Assembly: GCA_030430025.1 (NCBI GenBank)
Contig: JAUIGR010000002.1
Span: 81,049-145,048 of the forward strand
Length of the DNA: 64,000 nt
Origin: Gammaproteobacteria bacterium
Lineage (GTDB): Bacteria; Pseudomonadota; Gammaproteobacteria; Xanthomonadales; Marinicellaceae
Reading direction: 5' to 3'
Below, in pieces: positions 46,851-57,100 of this stretch. How positions within the stretch are numbered: position 1 is the first letter of the stretch; each line of letters starts with the position of its first letter. Position numbers and translations under genes: made by a program. The notes beneath the pieces were generated by a model. It made no database searches. It was not told the origin of the DNA and saw only the letters and a program-made list of their open reading frames with translations.

Positions 46851-48029
46851 TTAATTTGCCATTAATTCTTCCATTAGCTTGTGCTTAGCCTGGTAGATAC
46901 TGGTCATTTGTTTGCGGTGTGAGTTGGCTATGGCAATTTCCATAGCTTCTATGGCCTTATGTTTTTGTCCCAAATGATAATAAGCTTTTGCCATGCCTGC
47001 ATATGGTTGATGTAAATAGGAGGCTTTTTCCGATGCCTGCCTGTAGTATTTTAAGGCCAGGCGGTAATTTTTTGATCTCAGCTCAATGTCAGCAATATCA
47101 AGCCATTTAAAAGGATCTGGGTCATCATACTGGTCTATTTTTAAAGACACTTCTTCCGCTTCTTGTAAGCGTTCAGTGGCGACCAGTAATTTATGATAGT
47201 TATAAAGTAATTCAAGCTGATCTCCGCCAAAAGATAAGCCATAAAGTAAAGTATCCTCTGCTAATTTTTGTTCCCCTATTTTTTGGTAAATAACTGCTAA
47301 TACGTTAATCGCATCTAAATAGTCTGATTTAATTTTTAATGCTTCTTTTATGTACCAATAAGCCTGAGTGAATTCATTATTAATCATGGATTCAACTGCT
47401 TTATTGTTAAAATACATAGCATAGAACTCTTCTTTAGGGACACGTCTGAGCATGCGTGTTCCAATGGTCGAGTAGTAATCTATGGTCAGCTGTTGATTGG
47501 AGCTTAAAAATTGTTTAGTAGATTGAGTGACTTTATCATAAATGACCGTTCGAATATGTTGTGATGCCAGTTGAAGACCGTTCTCTCTTTGGTAAACAGG
47601 TGGTGTGCGAGCTAACTCATATCTTATACCCACGGTAGTCAGCCGAGTTAAGGCTTTCGTTAACAGTGCCAGAGAAAGACAATTACCTGAGTTGAGTTCC
47701 ATGGTCTCACTGGCATTCATCGTTTCAGAGTGAAAGTTGAAGTATCGCAGTTTGTTTTGTAAGTACAGTTCAATCCTTTCGCTGTAGGACAGGTGTCTGT
47801 GTTCAATATCGTTAACAAAATCGATAAAATCTTGTTGTTGCTCTTTAGTTAATGAGAAGAGGTCCTTGACTTCTGGCACAGTGATAGGAAGCCCCATCAG
47901 ATGATCGGCAAAGATTTGGTTTTTCTCGACCTCTCGTTTAACATTGTATTGTGTTACAGTGCCACAACCAGACAGTAAAAGCAGAGAGATAAACAGCACC
48001 AAAATTAATTTAGAAACCACTATCTTCAT
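46851..48029 (-). CDS. Lipoprotein with transglutaminase-like segment and TPR repeats
   Basis: The lipobox LLSGC near residue 22 marks a lipoprotein. I use the ATG at 48029 (392 residues), which starts right before KIVVSKLILVLF; an ATG at 48065 would add 12 residues. The segment MELNSGNCLSLALLTKALTRL with its Cys, followed by a His in ASQHIRTVIYD, looks like a transglutaminase/cysteine peptidase core. After about residue 210 come several TPR helices (NEFTQAYWYIKEALKI, YLDAINVLAVIYQKIGE, YAGMAKAYYHLGQKHKAIEAME). It is probably membrane-anchored in the periplasm; its partner is unknown. Confidence 0.8.
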   Translation of the reverse strand: MKIVVSKLILVLFISLLLLSGCGTVTQYNVKREVEKNQIFADHLMGLPITVPEVKDLFSLTKEQQQDFIDFVNDIEHRHLSYSERIELYLQNKLRYFNFHSETMNASETMELNSGNCLSLALLTKALTRLTTVGIRYELARTPPVYQRENGLQLASQHIRTVIYDKVTQSTKQFLSSNQQLTIDYYSTIGTRMLRRVPKEEFYAMYFNNKAVESMINNEFTQAYWYIKEALKIKSDYLDAINVLAVIYQKIGEQKLAEDTLLYGLSFGGDQLELLYNYHKLLVATERLQEAEEVSLKIDQYDDPDPFKWLDIADIELRSKNYRLALKYYRQASEKASYLHQPYAGMAKAYYHLGQKHKAIEAMEIAIANSHRKQMTSIYQAKHKLMEELMAN

Positions 48030-48303
48030 ATAGTTGAAGGTAGCATAAAAAGTGAAAAAGTTCAATTATTTGTTAGCACCGTTGAAAAAAATGAAATAAG
48101 AGTGTGGAGTCACTTTTTGAGTTCATTTGTAGCCACTGGAACATTAGCAGCCTATCATCGATTTAGGTTGATGTTAATAACATCATTAATATGAGGTGTC
48201 CTTAAAATGATAATCATTTAAGTGAGTAAAGTTAGTGTGCTCATCTTGTAACGAACATAATTTTAACATACCATGTGTCGCTTGGAATAAGTTATTAATA
48301 TCT

Positions 48304-48687
48304 ATGAAAATTACCATCGATACAGAAAATTCAATGTCGATATATTCACAGTTGATCACTCAGATAAAACAGGTCATCCAAAATGGTGAAATTAAACCTG
48401 GAGATCAACTGCCATCAATCCGACAACTCGCCAATGATTTGGAAATTAATCCCAAAACAGTGGCAAAAGCTTATCGATTTTTAGAACGTGATTGTGTGAT
48501 TCAGAGTAAGGGATATAAGGGCAGCTTTGTTCATGCCAATGCGGTAGCAAACAGTACAATAGATTTAAATGGATGGATGATTAAATTATTAAGTAAAAAC
48601 ATAACAGCGTTTCGTGAGGCTGGTCTAACGGATACTGAGATTCGTACTGCGTTTACTCATGTTCTTAATCAAATAAAAGGGCCATAA
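48304..48687 (+). CDS. GntR-family regulator, YtrA-like short type
   Basis: 127 residues. The winged helix-turn-helix IYSQLITQIKQVIQNGEIKPGDQLPSIRQLANDLEINPKTVAKAYRFLERDCVIQSKGYKGSFV is a standard GntR DNA-binding domain. Only about 45 residues follow, as in the YtrA subfamily, which lacks a large ligand domain. The start at 48304 directly precedes KITIDTENSM; an upstream ATG at 48235 would add 23 unrelated residues. A membrane protein gene follows after 2 bases, the usual YtrA arrangement of regulator plus membrane genes. Confidence 0.88.
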   Translation: MKITIDTENSMSIYSQLITQIKQVIQNGEIKPGDQLPSIRQLANDLEINPKTVAKAYRFLERDCVIQSKGYKGSFVHANAVANSTIDLNGWMIKLLSKNITAFREAGLTDTEIRTAFTHVLNQIKGP

Positions 48688-48689
48688 TA

Positions 48690-49553
48690 ATGACATTTCA
48701 GAACTTGTTTAATTTAGCTGTTTTAGGACAAATCGTTTGTATCTCGATCCTTATTCCTTTTTTAGCGAAAAAAAAGATCATACAGTTACAAAAAAGATAT
48801 CCAAGAGAAATATATCCAAAGCTGTATCCCATTTCAGATAAAACAATTAACAGCACGATCAGTAAACTTATTTTGTTCAATGTATTGGCTGCAGTCATCG
48901 GTGTATTCATTGTCGCTTATACCCTCTCAATGAGTGCCGAGGCATTTTTGAATTGGAATACGATTTTGGTGCATTGGATCTACACATTGATACAATTATC
49001 ACCGTATGTGTTGACTATTTTGTTGGTCATGAAATATTTGAGCTTAATGCGTTCTCAGGATGTAAAACATCAGCGCTCAGCCCAGCTACAAGCCAGAAAG
49101 CTAAAAGACTTTGTTTCAAAAAATCACTTGCTCGCTTATGGCGTGGCCCTGTTGTTAAACATCGCGGTCCTTACCTATGTTAAATTAGGCCCATCTGAAC
49201 ATTTGATTAATGGCCGGATGGTGTTGTACGTCCTATCTTTTAATCTGCTATTCATCGCTGTCATTCGATATATGATATTAGCAAAACCGAAAGATCCTTA
49301 TCAGTCATATGTTGACCGCATGAACCAGATAAGATTTAGTATCAAAGTGCTTTTTCTGCTGGTGATTTTGGGTAATTTATACATGACCATTAGTCTGCTT
49401 TTATCGGTTTTTAAGTTAAAAGCTTTCAGTAGTATTGTGTACTCATTATTTATGTCTTTATATGCATCGAGTTACTATTTTTTGTTAAAGTTTTCTCCAC
49501 AAGATATGAGTGTCTATCAGGATGAAAAGCAGCCGAAAAGTGAACTTGGATAA
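48690..49553 (+). CDS. Multi-spanning membrane protein of unknown function
   Basis: 287 residues with about six hydrophobic segments (starting LFNLAVLGQIVCISILIPFL, then LILFNVLAAVIGVFIVAY, WIYTLIQLSPYVLTILLVM, LLAYGVALLLNIAVLTYV and two more near the end). Between segments 3 and 4 is a basic cytoplasmic loop (MRSQDVKHQRSAQLQARKLKDF). No family recognised. It is almost certainly co-transcribed with the YtrA-like regulator, which may control it. The CRISPR array begins 52 bases after its stop. Confidence 0.7.
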   Translation: MTFQNLFNLAVLGQIVCISILIPFLAKKKIIQLQKRYPREIYPKLYPISDKTINSTISKLILFNVLAAVIGVFIVAYTLSMSAEAFLNWNTILVHWIYTLIQLSPYVLTILLVMKYLSLMRSQDVKHQRSAQLQARKLKDFVSKNHLLAYGVALLLNIAVLTYVKLGPSEHLINGRMVLYVLSFNLLFIAVIRYMILAKPKDPYQSYVDRMNQIRFSIKVLFLLVILGNLYMTISLLLSVFKLKAFSSIVYSLFMSLYASSYYFLLKFSPQDMSVYQDEKQPKSELG

Positions 49554-49605
49554 GCGCTTGCCAGTTTTAGCTTGATCGCTATCTATTCACATTCAAAGAT
49601 AATTG

Positions 49606-51373
49606 TTTGTCATCTGCGTTTGCGGCAGCTCACAGCAACACTGATTTATAGAAGTGAGGCGGGATTTTCTAAGCTGCGTTTGCGGCAGCTCACCTTCATA
49701 AGAAAGCCAAAATTCAACACCTTCTTTTCTAAGCTGCGTTTGCGGCAGCTCACCCAACCCATGATTATTAAACTCTGTACCTTCGTTTCTAAGCTGCGTT
49801 TGCGGCAGCTCACTTGATCTATCGAACGTAACTACTTTACCCAAATTTCTAAGCTGCGTTTGCGGCAGCTCACATTGATAAACAATTCCAGTGAGTGTGT
49901 GAAAATTTCTAAGCTGCGTTTGCGGCAGCTCACATTCAGACTATTAGTACAAATTAAAAAAAATGTTTCTAAGCTGCGTTTGCGGCAGCTCACTAAATGA
50001 ATTTAAGAAGATATTGGATGAAAAGTTTCTAAGCTGCGTTTGCGGCAGCTCACCTTATATTGTTGTTGTTGCAACATCGCATAATTTTCTAAGCTGCGTT
50101 TGCGGCAGCTCACTGCAATTTTTTTTAGTAGTCTCAAAAAAGTGGTTTCTAAGCTGCGTTTGCGGCAGCTCACACTGAAAAAGGCAGACGTATTCTTAAT
50201 ACGCTTTTCTAAGCTGCGTTTGCGGCAGCTCACCCTCAAATTGAACTCCAATTTTAAAAATGTGTTTTCTAAGCTGCGTTTGCGGCAGCTCACATCGCCA
50301 TAAATCTCGAAATCGACTTCGACATTTTCTAAGCTGCGTTTGCGGCAGCTCACGATGATTTTAACGCTGATCAAGTAGCTCAAGTTTTCTAAGCTGCGTT
50401 TGCGGCAGCTCACTTATAGCTCAAAAAGGTGATTACTTTGCTCATTTTCTAAGCTGCGTTTGCGGCAGCTCACTTTAAAAATTATGGGTGGGTTTATCTA
50501 CCAAATTTCTAAGCTGCGTTTGCGGCAGCTCACTTCTTTGTTCATCATTCAGTTCTATAAACATCTTTCTAAGCTGCGTTTGCGGCAGCTCACATGATTG
50601 CAAACCGTGGGTAGCTGACTGTAATTTTCTAAGCTGCGTTTGCGGCAGCTCACTTTATATCTTAGAAGAAGATGAAAGTAACACCTTTCTAAGCTGCGTT
50701 TGCGGCAGCTCACGCAATCATGAGGGCCAAATTCCCTTTTATCTGTTTCTAAGCTGCGTTTGCGGCAGCTCACTTGTCTTGGTATCGGTCCCACAAGAAG
50801 GTTAATTTCTAAGCTGCGTTTGCGGCAGCTCACTCCGGGTGTTAACCCTTGGGCCTGAATTACGCTTTCTAAGCTGCGTTTGCGGCAGCTCACATGTCCT
50901 CCGGCTCCTCGGCGTCCTTCATTTTTTTCTAAGCTGCGTTTGCGGCAGCTCACAGGTAACCCTTGGCTATCGTTTTGGGCGCGTATTTCTAAGCTGCGTT
51001 TGCGGCAGCTCACTGGTAGAGAAAACAAGTCAACTCGTCTTCTAATTTCTAAGCTGCGTTTGCGGCAGCTCACGGTCATCTTCATGACCGGGTTGTGAGC
51101 CTTCATTTCTAAGCTGCGTTTGCGGCAGCTCACATGGAGCACCAACGAACTGACCCAAAGGTTCATTTCTAAGCTGCGTTTGCGGCAGCTCACGCCTTTT
51201 ACCACGTCGTTTTTGACGTTTTGGTTTTCTAAGCTGCGTTTGCGGCAGCTCACATCCCGAAGCGCGGCCTCCAGTGTGGCCTTTTTTTCTAAGCTGCGTT
51301 TGCGGCAGCTCACCGCCGGTTAAACGGTTACATAGCACACATAGATTTCTAAGCTGCGTTTGCGGCAGCTCAC
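49606..51373 (-). CRISPR. Type I-F CRISPR array, 30 repeats and 29 spacers
   Basis: 28-bp repeats alternate with 32-bp spacers at an exact 60-bp period from 49606 to 51373. On the crRNA strand (minus) the repeat starts GTGAGCTGCC and ends GCAGCTTAGAAA; AGCTGC/GCAGCT forms the hairpin. Every repeat from 49666 on appears identical; the leftmost (49606-49633) has three mismatches at its outer side and is the old terminal repeat. Orientation, from the type I-F repeat pattern and the degenerate end, puts the leader at the right, next to cas6f. Confidence 0.97.
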
Positions 51374-51498
51374 AGCAATTTTAGACGAAAAAAATAAGTT
51401 ACGACAAGGGTTTAGGTTGATTTTATGGTTTTTACCCAAAAAATATGCCTTGTTCATAACTTATTGATAAATAACAAGTTGTTAAGTTGCTCTAAAAA
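51374..51498 (-). promoter_or_regulatory. CRISPR leader
   Basis: An AT-rich 125-base stretch between the newest repeat and the cas6f terminator. Transcribed leftward on the minus strand, it should hold the array promoter and adaptation signals. ATAACTTATTGATAAATAAC contains overlapping TTATT/AATAA-rich half sites, and A-tracts flank it; an IHF-type site is expected for type I-F adaptation but I cannot place it firmly. Confidence 0.75.
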
Positions 51499-51516
51499 AA
51501 GGGTCTTTCGACCCTT
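51499..51516 (-). terminator. Intrinsic terminator of the cas operon
   Basis: On the minus strand, AAGGGTC GAAA GACCCTT is a 7-bp stem with a GNRA-type tetraloop, followed by a T-run (the A-run 51494-51500 on plus). Its first bases overlap the TAA of cas6f. It should separate cas mRNA from the array transcript. Confidence 0.85.
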
Positions 51517-52162
51517 ACCAGTGAGGCACTGTAGTGGTGGCGCTCATTCCGTAGGTGTTGAACAGGCCTCCTTGAGGTTGATCAACTGTGGTTTGCGTTA
51601 TTTCCAAGGAAAACTTATTGCTACTACTCAAGCTGTCCATAATGATGTATGGGTGGTTTTGCAGTTTCGGGTTTTCATAACTTTCCAGTGCTTTTTCAAT
51701 ACTGACTTTGTGTTTTGCAGCATAGTTTGCTACTTGTTCCTGCTTGGCTCGTTCAAAAGAAATGTTTTTCCTTTTTGCATATCTTCGGGTCAGCCGTTCC
51801 ATATTGCCATCCTGTCGGAAGCGATTTACTGTCAGGTGGCCTTTGGTTGGTTTCGGAACAGCGCTGATGCTTCTGATGTGTACGTAGTCAAGCAGGCGTG
51901 ATAACTTTTGTTGTAAATCCAGTTGTTCCAGTTCTGTTCTTTGATTGGCAAAAACACGTAACTTTGAACCCAAAATAGTAAAGCTTTTACCGTTCTTCTC
52001 GAATACTTGGTATTCTGGAAAGCTGATGCCTACGTTAACTAGATTGTCGTTATTTTTGGCCTCAACCAGGGCGAGATGGACTTGCATAAAAAGTTTTGAC
52101 CACAGCTTAAATAAAGAACCTTCAATCGAATTGATAAGAGTGATCTCTTGATAATAATTCAT
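51515..52162 (-). CDS. cas6f: CRISPR endoribonuclease Cas6f (Csy4)
   Basis: Processes pre-crRNA at the base of the repeat hairpin and stays bound to the crRNA 3' handle. 215 residues; His29 falls at the same number as the catalytic His29 of Pseudomonas Csy4. A basic arginine helix (MERLTRRYAKRKNISFERAKQ) matches the RNA-recognition helix, and the C terminus GGLFNTYGMS...VPHW parallels GGFTCYGLS...VPWF of Csy4. It is the last gene of the cas operon (9-base gap after cas5fv), with its stop inside the terminator hairpin. Confidence 0.93.
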   Translation of the reverse strand: MNYYQEITLINSIEGSLFKLWSKLFMQVHLALVEAKNNDNLVNVGISFPEYQVFEKNGKSFTILGSKLRVFANQRTELEQLDLQQKLSRLLDYVHIRSISAVPKPTKGHLTVNRFRQDGNMERLTRRYAKRKNISFERAKQEQVANYAAKHKVSIEKALESYENPKLQNHPYIIMDSLSSSNKFSLEITQTTVDQPQGGLFNTYGMSATTTVPHW

Positions 52163-52171
52163 AACACCTCC

Positions 52172-53179
52172 TCACCGAACACTGATTTCAGAAACATAGG
52201 CCAATCCTTTTTTGCCCAGGTAAAAGGAGGATACGCCTGCGCAGTCAATCATGTTCTTTAATTCTCTTGCTTTCTCGAAATCAATGTCTAAATTGATTTC
52301 GAGTTGACCGCTGGCTTTCGTGAGGGTGTGTTTTACTTTTCCTTCGCCTTTGATAAACTCTTCGCGTACATAAGGGTTTCCAAATATACGTTTTTTAGGA
52401 CCTGTTGTGTATTTGTCCATAAAATCTTTGGGAGTGAACCCATTATTTGAGATACCGCTGATACCACCTCTTGCTGATTTAGCACTACTCATATCAAAGT
52501 GAAGTTCGAGGCGTCCCATCTGCAAATACAGGGCTGAACAATACATTGGTAGAATCAGCTGTTGGTCTTTCTTGTTTAGTGGTTTGTATCTTTCAAAAGA
52601 CATAGCTAATTTGTCAGAAGCTTCTTTGATTAAGCCTGTATGTTCAATGGGTTTTAGCTTCTTAATGGTTTCAAGTCGGCTCAAAATAGAAACTGGGTCG
52701 AGAGGTATCTGCTTAATAATTTCAGCATCATTTAAAATAAAATCACAAAGCTCTTCTTCATCTAAAGCCAAAACGCTCCAAAACTTCTGAGAATAATCAG
52801 ACTGGAATATGGGGTCTTTTACTTTAATCATTCCCGTGAAGGAGTTTTGGTCTGTGCTGCCTTTCATATTGCGTATGTATGCAATTTCATGATTGATAAC
52901 CTTGGGTTTGTTTTTGCAGGAAATCATTTCTTCCAAGTCGGCAAAGTAGTAGTTCTTACTTGCTCTGGCTTGATAAAGCTTGCGTTGGTCACCAATCAAT
53001 CGACTTAATACGCCCATAATAGTGTTTTTAGAAATGCTTCTTTGATGATAATTCTCTGCTTTTCCCAGTTCCGTCATTGATGCAACAAAGTTTCTCCCTT
53101 TTTTCGGTAGCTTTTGATCATTGCTGCCATCTAAAAAAGAATTTTGCCAACAGGCTTCATAGTCTATTATAATTTTCAT
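52172..53179 (-). CDS. cas5fv: Cas5fv, type I-F2 effector subunit
   Basis: 335 residues. The start MKIIIDYEACWQNSFLDGSN and NFVASMTELG resemble the Cas5fv protein of the Shewanella putrefaciens CN-32 minimal Cascade from memory. In that complex Cas5fv caps the crRNA 5' handle and also takes over PAM recognition normally done by Cas8f. The gene lies between cas7fv (8-base gap) and cas6f (9-base gap), where a standard I-F system would carry csy1-csy2-csy3. Its length is far larger than a plain Cas5, fitting the enlarged variant. It contains no obvious catalytic motif. Confidence 0.82.
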   Translation of the reverse strand: MKIIIDYEACWQNSFLDGSNDQKLPKKGRNFVASMTELGKAENYHQRSISKNTIMGVLSRLIGDQRKLYQARASKNYYFADLEEMISCKNKPKVINHEIAYIRNMKGSTDQNSFTGMIKVKDPIFQSDYSQKFWSVLALDEEELCDFILNDAEIIKQIPLDPVSILSRLETIKKLKPIEHTGLIKEASDKLAMSFERYKPLNKKDQQLILPMYCSALYLQMGRLELHFDMSSAKSARGGISGISNNGFTPKDFMDKYTTGPKKRIFGNPYVREEFIKGEGKVKHTLTKASGQLEINLDIDFEKARELKNMIDCAGVSSFYLGKKGLAYVSEISVR

Positions 53180-53187
53180 AGTACCAC

Positions 53188-54162
53188 CTATTTTGCTTCA
53201 AAATATACTGCGTAATTGGTTTCTGGCTGTGGTGATATATCTTCAGGATTGCGTTTGATACGCATCATTTTATTACTGTTATTATAATCTACATCCACTT
53301 TATCTACATACATGTAACCTTTTGCCTGGCGGATTGATAGTTCTCGAATCATGTCTAATGTAGTATCAATGAGTATAGCTGTGGCTTCTTGGTCGAGCAA
53401 GATGCCGACTTCGCCTTCTTCATAAATCGTTCCTTTACGGACATAGTTCTTGTGGAAAGTGGCTTGCGGCCTGCTGTCTGACTTTAGAGATTGAATAAAG
53501 TTTTGCACCTCTTGAGCAACTTCTTCACCTTGATTGTCTTTAATAATCATAGCAGCGCGGTCAAATTTGTTGTCCAGTGAAATAAACTGTAATTGTTCAA
53601 TGTTTATTGAGCCATAAGATAAATATTCTGTGTCGCCAAATGTTGTTTTTGAAAAAAAAGAATTGCTTGACTCTTTTCCTTTTTTATTAGTTTCTTTTTC
53701 TTTAGTTCCTGATCTACCCATTTGTTCAAAATTACCGTTGCCTAACTGATCTACGAAGTCTTCAAGAAGCAAAGGACTGGTTCGTTTGCATTGACTGGCC
53801 GGTACAACATATCCTCGAATCAAGCCAGTGATTGATGCCAGAACTTTATCCAAACTTCTTTCTGCGGCAAAATGCAAATCATAAGCTTGCTCTTTAAAAA
53901 GGTGGTGACGAATACAGTTTTGGCTGATATAGAGTGGTGTCTCTTTGAAATTTATATCAGTTGCTTCTTTTTTGTATTTATATCCAGTTTCTTCTTTAGT
54001 TTTACCTGATAAATTAGTGAAGCCCCTTAATTTTGGCAAAGTGTGGTTATCCACTTCTTTGCCTTCATGACTTAATGTAGTCGGGCCATTCCAGTTCACG
54101 ACTCCGTGACCATAGGCTTTGATTTTAAAATCGACGCTTTTGATGCCTTCTATTTTTTGCAT
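53188..54162 (-). CDS. cas7fv: Cas7fv, type I-F2 crRNA backbone subunit
   Basis: 324 residues. The N terminus [20 protein letters not shown] opens an RRM-like strand typical of Cas7 proteins. The middle has [13 protein letters not shown] and a Lys-rich region ([11 protein letters not shown]) between them and the [23 protein letters not shown] strands. In I-F2 systems Cas7fv polymerises along the crRNA spacer. Position directly after cas2-3 (23-base gap) and before cas5fv copies the S. putrefaciens order. Assigned to Cas7fv rather than Csy3 from operon layout and lack of csy1/csy2. Confidence 0.82.
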   Translation of the reverse strand: MQKIEGIKSVDFKIKAYGHGVVNWNGPTTLSHEGKEVDNHTLPKLRGFTNLSGKTKEETGYKYKKEATDINFKETPLYISQNCIRHHLFKEQAYDLHFAAERSLDKVLASITGLIRGYVVPASQCKRTSPLLLEDFVDQLGNGNFEQMGRSGTKEKETNKKGKESSNSFFSKTTFGDTEYLSYGSINIEQLQFISLDNKFDRAAMIIKDNQGEEVAQEVQNFIQSLKSDSRPQATFHKNYVRKGTIYEEGEVGILLDQEATAILIDTTLDMIRELSIRQAKGYMYVDKVDVDYNNSNKMMRIKRNPEDISPQPETNYAVYFEAK

Positions 54163-54185
54163 TTCACTTCTCCTGAGTTAAAAGT

Positions 54186-57100
54186 TCAGTCTTCGACTGA
54201 GGTTGGGGTGGTTAATTTATCAATGCTCATTGCACCCACAGGCTGTTTCTTGCTGTGGATGTAATAAATCGCATATTTGTGTCGTTCTCGCTCACCTCCA
54301 ATCGGTTCTAAATCTACTGGGGTGTAACTGAGATATATTGGATGTTCCGGTGAACGGGCTTCGGTAAGTAATAAAAAGTCCTTGTAGGCCTTTTTAGCTT
54401 CTTTTTTGATGTTGTGATGCTTCGATTGCATAAACGCAAGCAAGTCTTTTGAGCTGTCGCCATATCCTCTGATTCTTTCAGTGGACTCGGTGAGGCTGAC
54501 TGTTTCAATGGCGTGATTGGTATCTTCACTGTAAGCATATTCATCGGTAAATTTAATATTCAAATCTTCATCTACTTCACACACAGCCATTTGAACAAAG
54601 CGATTGTCTCCTCGAAGCGAATTCTTTGATATTTTGGCTACACCATCTTTACGTTTCGATTTGGGTGGAAATGATATTGGGTCAATGACTTTGTTGTTGA
54701 TTGTTTCGACACTCTTACGCAGTGCCAATTTCAAATCTTCATCGATCATTTGTTGGCAACTGCTGTCATTGTAAAAGCTGTGATAGAGTTGATATAAGTC
54801 GTTCAATTGGATTGTTCCTTTTTCATCTGTATTTAGATTGTTTTGTAGATAATCTAACCAAGCCACAGTGCTTCGCCAGGAAAACAAACGATTTAAAAAT
54901 TTTGCGGTATTGTTGCTTTGTTTTCCTGTGGTGCAACTTTCTGGCATGACTGTGGTGTAAATGTTGTCTGTATCATTGACCCCAAATCGATCAAGGCGAC
55001 CCAATCGCTGTAACCAGTTTTCAGCATTGGTCAGTTCTGTAAACATGCGATCACAACTGATGTTGAGGGAGGCTTGTACGATTGGGCCACTTCTAAGTAC
55101 ATCGTATTGACTATTGCCATTTTGTTTAAAACACTGAAAAACTTCATCAAACCACTTTGCTTTATCTGACTTTGTGTATTTGGAGTGAAGCAGTATGTTG
55201 TTTTCACTATTTTGTTGTTTCAGAAAGCCGAGTTGCGCATCTTGGGCGGTGTTGGTGATGACGAAAGTTTTTAAGCCGTTATCATGGTGTTGGGTGATTA
55301 AAGGGCTTGTCACTTCTTTTTCATCGTAAGTTTGGAATTCAATGCGGTATCGAGATTGGTTGAAACTCGGAACACGAATGATGTCGTTTTTATCTATTTT
55401 GAGAAATTCGGTGATGAAGTAATCATGAGGAGTTGCAGATACCAGAAGCGTATTGGCATGGTGTTTAAGTAACTTTTTGGCTTCTAACAATTCAGCAAAC
55501 AGCAAGTTAAAAGCTGGCATTGGGATTAATTCATGAAATTCATCAAAAACCACATGGGATTGCATGAAGTCAACCATTGCCGTGACTTTGTTGTGGGATA
55601 TGATGTTATTGATGACTTGGTCTATTGTGGTTATTACAATGTCTCCTTTGAAGTATTCATCATCAGGAGTATCTGGTGCGTCTTCTAAATTGATGCCATC
55701 AGTTAATGTTTTTTTGAATTCACCTGTAAAAATCTCAATATTACTGTTTGGTAGATATTCAGCTTGAGTTAAATCATGCACAAGTCCTAAACAAACTTGC
55801 ACACGTGGGCAGACCCAGATGATTTTCTTTGCTTTGGTTTTGGCTGCCCATTCAAGGGTGATTTTGGTTTTGCCACAGCCAGCAGGTCCTTGAAGTACAC
55901 CAATATTAGCAGCCTCATCAAATTCAGCAATTTCTTTTAGTTTCGCTATTTCGGTTGCGGCCTTAGTTTGTGTTTGATTGCGTTTGCTGTTTGGGTACTT
56001 GTTATCAAAGCCTTGTATGCATCGCTCCATTTCAGCTATTAAAGTATTATCCTCAAGTGTTATGTCATCAAGAGCTCGCTCCAAAGTTCCATCCAAGAGG
56101 TATTCCGTTAAGTCATCAGCAGACATGGCTGATACGATACGGTCAGCGCTGATCACCACGGTGCGAATGATGTTATTTAGGCCATTGACTCTGACATCAC
56201 TCTTAAACTCATCAAGTTCATCTGAAATGTCGCTGTAGGACTTGTATTCAGGTAAATTTTGATTACTTAAATTGAACTGACTAGCCCATTTTGGAAGCAT
56301 GCTTTTGAGATTGCCTGTCTCATCAAATTTGGCAGTAATGGTTTGAACATCCTTCAATACTTTGTTTACAGTCTCAAAGAACGAGTCGTTTTTTTTCGCA
56401 TCCAACGATTTTTTGAGTAATTTGTAAATTCCTTCCGGTTTGTTGAAAAAATTCTGATTTTCCTTGCGAAAAGGGCGTGTATGATGCCAATAAATACCAT
56501 GGTATATTTGGCTAAGTTGACTTGAATTCAGCGTATCATCATGTAGTAAAGATACTGACATCAGCCATGATATTTCATGGTGACGCGGATGTTTTTCAAA
56601 TGAAAACTTTGTATGACCTTTGACAGAATTGTCAATGTGAAATCCATCATCAGGTAGTGGAGCATCCTCTTTCAAATCTTCAGAAAACTTACCTAGTTTT
56701 TTTAATAGCCATTGCTGAAATTGTGGATCAATTTTTCCAATATCATGCAAAATGCCTGCAACAAAGGCAGATTGAGCCAATCGTGGATTTTCTATGCCTA
56801 TTTTTTTGATTAGAGAAAATGCAAGAAATCCAACTGCAAATAGGTGTTCGCTCAGGGTTTGACCTTTGGTATTTGCGTATATGTTTTTTGTTTCTATTGT
56901 TGTTTTATCCATTATGACCTCTTTTGATGTGTAATTCACTGGCACATACCCCATATCATTGAATTCATGGCGTTTGCCAACGACCCATAGCAAATCACTG
57001 CGAGAGCGGGAACGGATCCAGTGGCAGCTTACGGCGGTACTTTTGCTGGCGGTTTTTTTGAGTAGTTTGTGGACGGCTTGGAGGCCTTCTTTGGTGATGA

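Noticed and set aside
49572..51338. Several open reading frames on both strands with repeating SKLRLRQLT, FLSCVCGSS or VSCRKRSLE units
   Set aside because: They are translations of the CRISPR array; the 60-bp period is a multiple of 3, so repeats stay in frame. Not a repeat protein.
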